Positions 61,879 to 64,000 of a stretch of 64,000 bases of DNA are shown here, in pieces (position 1 is the first letter of the stretch; each line of letters begins with the position of its first letter). The stretch lies in the NCBI RefSeq assembly GCF_018474015.1, contig NZ_JAHCSG010000002.1, positions 558,001 through 622,000 on the forward strand. Reading direction: 5' to 3'. The translations under genes were made by a program, and so were the position numbers. A model generated the notes under the pieces. It was not told the origin of the DNA, did not search any database, and was given only the letters and a program-made list of their open reading frames with translations. This DNA is from Williamsia sp. CHRR-6 (GTDB lineage Bacteria; Actinomycetota; Actinomycetes; Mycobacteriales; Mycobacteriaceae).

Positions 61879-62759
61879 AGCGCGCCGGGCTCGTCGCCCA
61901 CCGCGATCGGTGCGCGGACCGTGTTGCCCCACTCGGTCCAGGAGCCGTCGTAGTTGCGCACATGCGAGAACCCCAGCAGGTGGGTGAGCACGAACCAGGT
62001 GTGGGCCGAACGTTCGCCGATACGGCAGTAGGCGATGGTGGGAGTGGCGGGGTCGAGGTCGGCGTAGATGGCATCCAGCTCGGCCCGGCTGCGAAAGCGC
62101 CCGTCGGGGGCAGCGGCCTTCGCCCACGGGATCGACAACGCGGTGGGGATGTGTCCGCCGCGCAACGCACCCTCCTGCGGGTACTCGGGCATGTGCGTGC
62201 GCTCACCCGAATACTCTTGCGGCGAGCGCACATCCACCAACGGCTGCGTACCGATCGCCGTGCGGACCTCGTCGGCGAACGCGCGGATGAGGGTGTCGTC
62301 GCGTTCGACCACCGGATAGTCCGAGCGCGCGAACGCGGGTACGTCGAAGCTGGTCTCGCGGTCCTCGGCGAACCATGCCTGGCGGCCGCCGTCGAGCAGT
62401 CGCACGTCGGCGTGGCCGAAGAGGGTGAACACCCACATCGCGTACGCGGCCCACCAATTGTTCTTGTCGCCGTAGACGACGATCGTGTCCTCGCGTGAGA
62501 TGCCTTTGCTGCGCATCAACTCGGCGAAAGCAGCACCGTCGATGTAGTCCCGGGTGACCGGATCGTTGAGGTGCAGGTGCCAGTCGATCTTCTGGGCCTG
62601 CGGGATGTGGCCGATGTCGTAGAGCAAGACGTCCTCGTCGGACTCGACGATCTTGAGTCCCGGGGTCCCGATGTTGGCGCTCAGCCACTCCGTGCTCACC
62701 AGCCGCTCGGGATGGGCGAAGGCGGCGAAGCCGGGGTGGGGATCGGTGGGGACGGTCAC
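61875..62759 (-). CDS. sseA: Thiosulfate sulfurtransferase (rhodanese) SseA
   Basis: 294 residues with two rhodanese domains. The N-terminal (inactive) domain contains [17 protein letters not shown]. The C-terminal domain carries the active-site loop [20 protein letters not shown] with the catalytic cysteine, preceded by [12 protein letters not shown]. It moves sulfane sulfur from a donor such as thiosulfate to an acceptor, here likely the SufE protein encoded downstream with a 4-bp overlap. It starts 113 bp downstream of a second PapA-like gene. The protein is cytosolic, without signal peptide. Confidence 0.94.
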   Translation of the reverse strand: MTVPTDPHPGFAAFAHPERLVSTEWLSANIGTPGLKIVESDEDVLLYDIGHIPQAQKIDWHLHLNDPVTRDYIDGAAFAELMRSKGISREDTIVVYGDKNNWWAAYAMWVFTLFGHADVRLLDGGRQAWFAEDRETSFDVPAFARSDYPVVERDDTLIRAFADEVRTAIGTQPLVDVRSPQEYSGERTHMPEYPQEGALRGGHIPTALSIPWAKAAAPDGRFRSRAELDAIYADLDPATPTIAYCRIGERSAHTWFVLTHLLGFSHVRNYDGSWTEWGNTVRAPIAVGDEPGAL

Positions 62760-62872
62760 GGCGGGGCTCCGAGTCGTTGCAGGTGCGGGTGCTTGCCAAC
62801 ACTAGTGCGCCAGTGGGACGCGACACACCCGCGGGACGCATGATCGGCGCCTCGTGCCGTCGGTGCAGCTGA

Positions 62873-64000
62873 TCAGCGTCCGATCAGGTCGAGCAGCCGC
62901 GCCCGCACCGCCGTCACATACCCCGCGATGGTGGCCGAGGCGACCGGGTTGTCCGGGTATCGGACACGCAAGGCCAAGCCACTGTCGGTCCGTGACACCC
63001 AGAACTGCGCGTCGTCGGCGGTGGTGACGTTGGAGACGTGGGTCGCATTCGTGGCGGCCTGTTCGTCACTGCCGGGCAGGCGCCGATAGTCGACGTAGCT
63101 GACCATGAAGATGTCGTTGCGTTGCAGGTTCAATCCGCCGATGGCCTCGACCACCCGGCCGAGGTTCACCTCGCCGAGGGATATCGCATCGCGCAGCGCC
63201 GGGCCCACGATGTGCATCGTCTCGACCAGAGTGGGCTCGAGGTCGATCACCATCGGCGCGTTGGTGGTGAACCACCCCAGGGCGTCGGCGTGGCGGCGCG
63301 ATCGGCGGGTGTGCATCGGGAACAGCATCGACACCCGGCGCGGCCCGCCCTGGTCGTGCACGGCGTGGGCCATGGCGGACAGCACGCCGGCGAACACACT
63401 GGCACCCGATGCGCGACAGTGTGTTTCCACCGACGCCAGGGCGTCGGCATCCACAAGAGTGTCAAGCAGTACCGCCTGTGGGTGTCGCTCCGACGGACCG
63501 ACCCCGAGGTCGAGGGGAAAGGTCGGTGGGATGTTGTGCCGCTCGGTGAAGAACTCGACCCAGCGACCCAGCGTGGGACAGTTCGGATCGGCCGCACGCG
63601 TCTCGTCGTGCTGCTCGGCGCAGAACTCCAGGAAGCTGCCGGTGGGGGGTAGGTCGGCGCCTGCATAGCTGCCGGGTTCAGCACGGAATCCGGCGTACAG
63701 GGCGGTCATGTCGGCCACCACGATCGCGATCGAGTAGGCGTCGACGTGGATGTGGTCGAACCCGCAGATGATCGTCGAACGCTCGGGCCGATCGATCGCG
63801 GCCACCACGTAACTCGGTGTCCCGAAGGGATCGCAGCGCTCGTCGAGAGTCGTCCACAGCGTGTCACGGAGCTCGTCGGTGTCGTGGAAGTAGTCGACAT
63901 CTACTGTGCGGTAGGTGAATTGGTCTGGATCGCGCAACGTGCGACGAGCCACCTGGCCCGCGTGTGGCTCGAACGAGCTGTGCAGGGTGGGATGGCGCCG
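62873..64000 (-). CDS. Condensation-domain/PapA-like acyltransferase 2, 5' end cut by window edge
   Basis: 376 residues are visible; the frame remains open to the right edge with RRHPTLHSSFEPHAGQVARR, so the true start lies beyond 64000. The family motif reads FDHIHVDAYSIA, with His and Asp in the HHxxxDG positions but Ala for the Gly. Further matches are GWFTTNAPMVI and VSYVDYRRLPG, parallel to segments of the first PapA-like protein. Pairwise resemblance suggests a duplicated, diverged pair flanking sseA-sufE. The function is probably acyl transfer to a lipid or sugar; the acceptor is unknown. Confidence 0.85.
   Translation of the reverse strand, partial: RRHPTLHSSFEPHAGQVARRTLRDPDQFTYRTVDVDYFHDTDELRDTLWTTLDERCDPFGTPSYVVAAIDRPERSTIICGFDHIHVDAYSIAIVVADMTALYAGFRAEPGSYAGADLPPTGSFLEFCAEQHDETRAADPNCPTLGRWVEFFTERHNIPPTFPLDLGVGPSERHPQAVLLDTLVDADALASVETHCRASGASVFAGVLSAMAHAVHDQGGPRRVSMLFPMHTRRSRRHADALGWFTTNAPMVIDLEPTLVETMHIVGPALRDAISLGEVNLGRVVEAIGGLNLQRNDIFMVSYVDYRRLPGSDEQAATNATHVSNVTTADDAQFWVSRTDSGLALRVRYPDNPVASATIAGYVTAVRARLLDLIGR

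Noticed and set aside
1-64000. Horizontal-transfer or prophage island
   Set aside because: No integrase, transposase, tRNA-flanking att repeats or phage genes were seen, and base composition stays high-GC throughout.

Overview
The window is high-GC, densely packed bacterial chromosome from a mycolic-acid-bearing actinobacterium. A Gordonia-like or closely related member of the Mycobacteriales fits best; this is inferred from content, not proven. Pointers are an antigen-85-like mycolyltransferase-type esterase, two PapA/condensation-type acyltransferases beside an AccA3-type biotin carboxylase with SseA and SufE, an LpdA-type flavoprotein, a large Lhr helicase next to Nei2, an sdhCDAB set beside cdd-deoA-add, and pmmB-punA. 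Much of this content is, from memory, also found in the M. tuberculosis Rv3282-Rv3319 interval, rearranged and interrupted by extra blocks.

Layout. 1-8.9 kb: a universal stress protein (cut by the window edge) coupled to an amino-acid permease, DedA, alcohol dehydrogenase plus thioesterase, a CitE-like lyase, a YihY protein, a GH27 alpha-galactosidase and a secreted protein with a CRP-like site upstream. 8.9-12.4 kb: succinate dehydrogenase. 12.6-15.5 kb: pyrimidine/purine salvage (cdd-deoA-add, stop/start overlaps). 15.5-18.3 kb: an acidic two-domain protein with an internal duplication, then a type-VII-secretion-like pair (small YxxxD protein plus NlpC/P60 hydrolase). 18.6-24.4 kb: an oligopeptide-type ABC importer in B-C-D-A order with a hairpin terminator. 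24.5-26.4 kb: MFS transporter and upp.

26.5-34.6 kb: an acyl-CoA catabolic locus in two minus-strand units, fadE-fadD-caiB-tetR and echA-SDR-DUF35-thiolase. A near-identical 17-bp motif precedes each unit, which suggests one TetR regulon. The thiolase lacks the usual nucleophilic cysteine and its DUF35 partner has no cysteine at all, so the terminal step may be a retro-aldol cleavage rather than thiolysis.

34.8-43.5 kb: a decayed ABC-ATPase pseudogene carrying a 9-bp minisatellite, pmmB, punA, an enoyl-CoA hydratase, an M20 amidohydrolase, then a cobalamin riboswitch controlling a BtuCDF-type importer. Related palindromic repeats flank this importer on both sides. 43.5-54.4 kb: a GGCT-like protein, lpdA, a PLP aminotransferase, glpD, nei2 and lhr. 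54.4-64 kb: a secreted protein, an acyl-CoA dehydrogenase, the Ag85-like esterase, a small protein, accA3, two PapA-like acyltransferases (the second runs off the end), sufE and sseA.

No rRNA, tRNA, insertion sequence, prophage or CRISPR array was seen. Most intergenic gaps are under 300 bp. The larger non-genic stretches hold the riboswitch, the repeats, the putative operators or the pseudogene.
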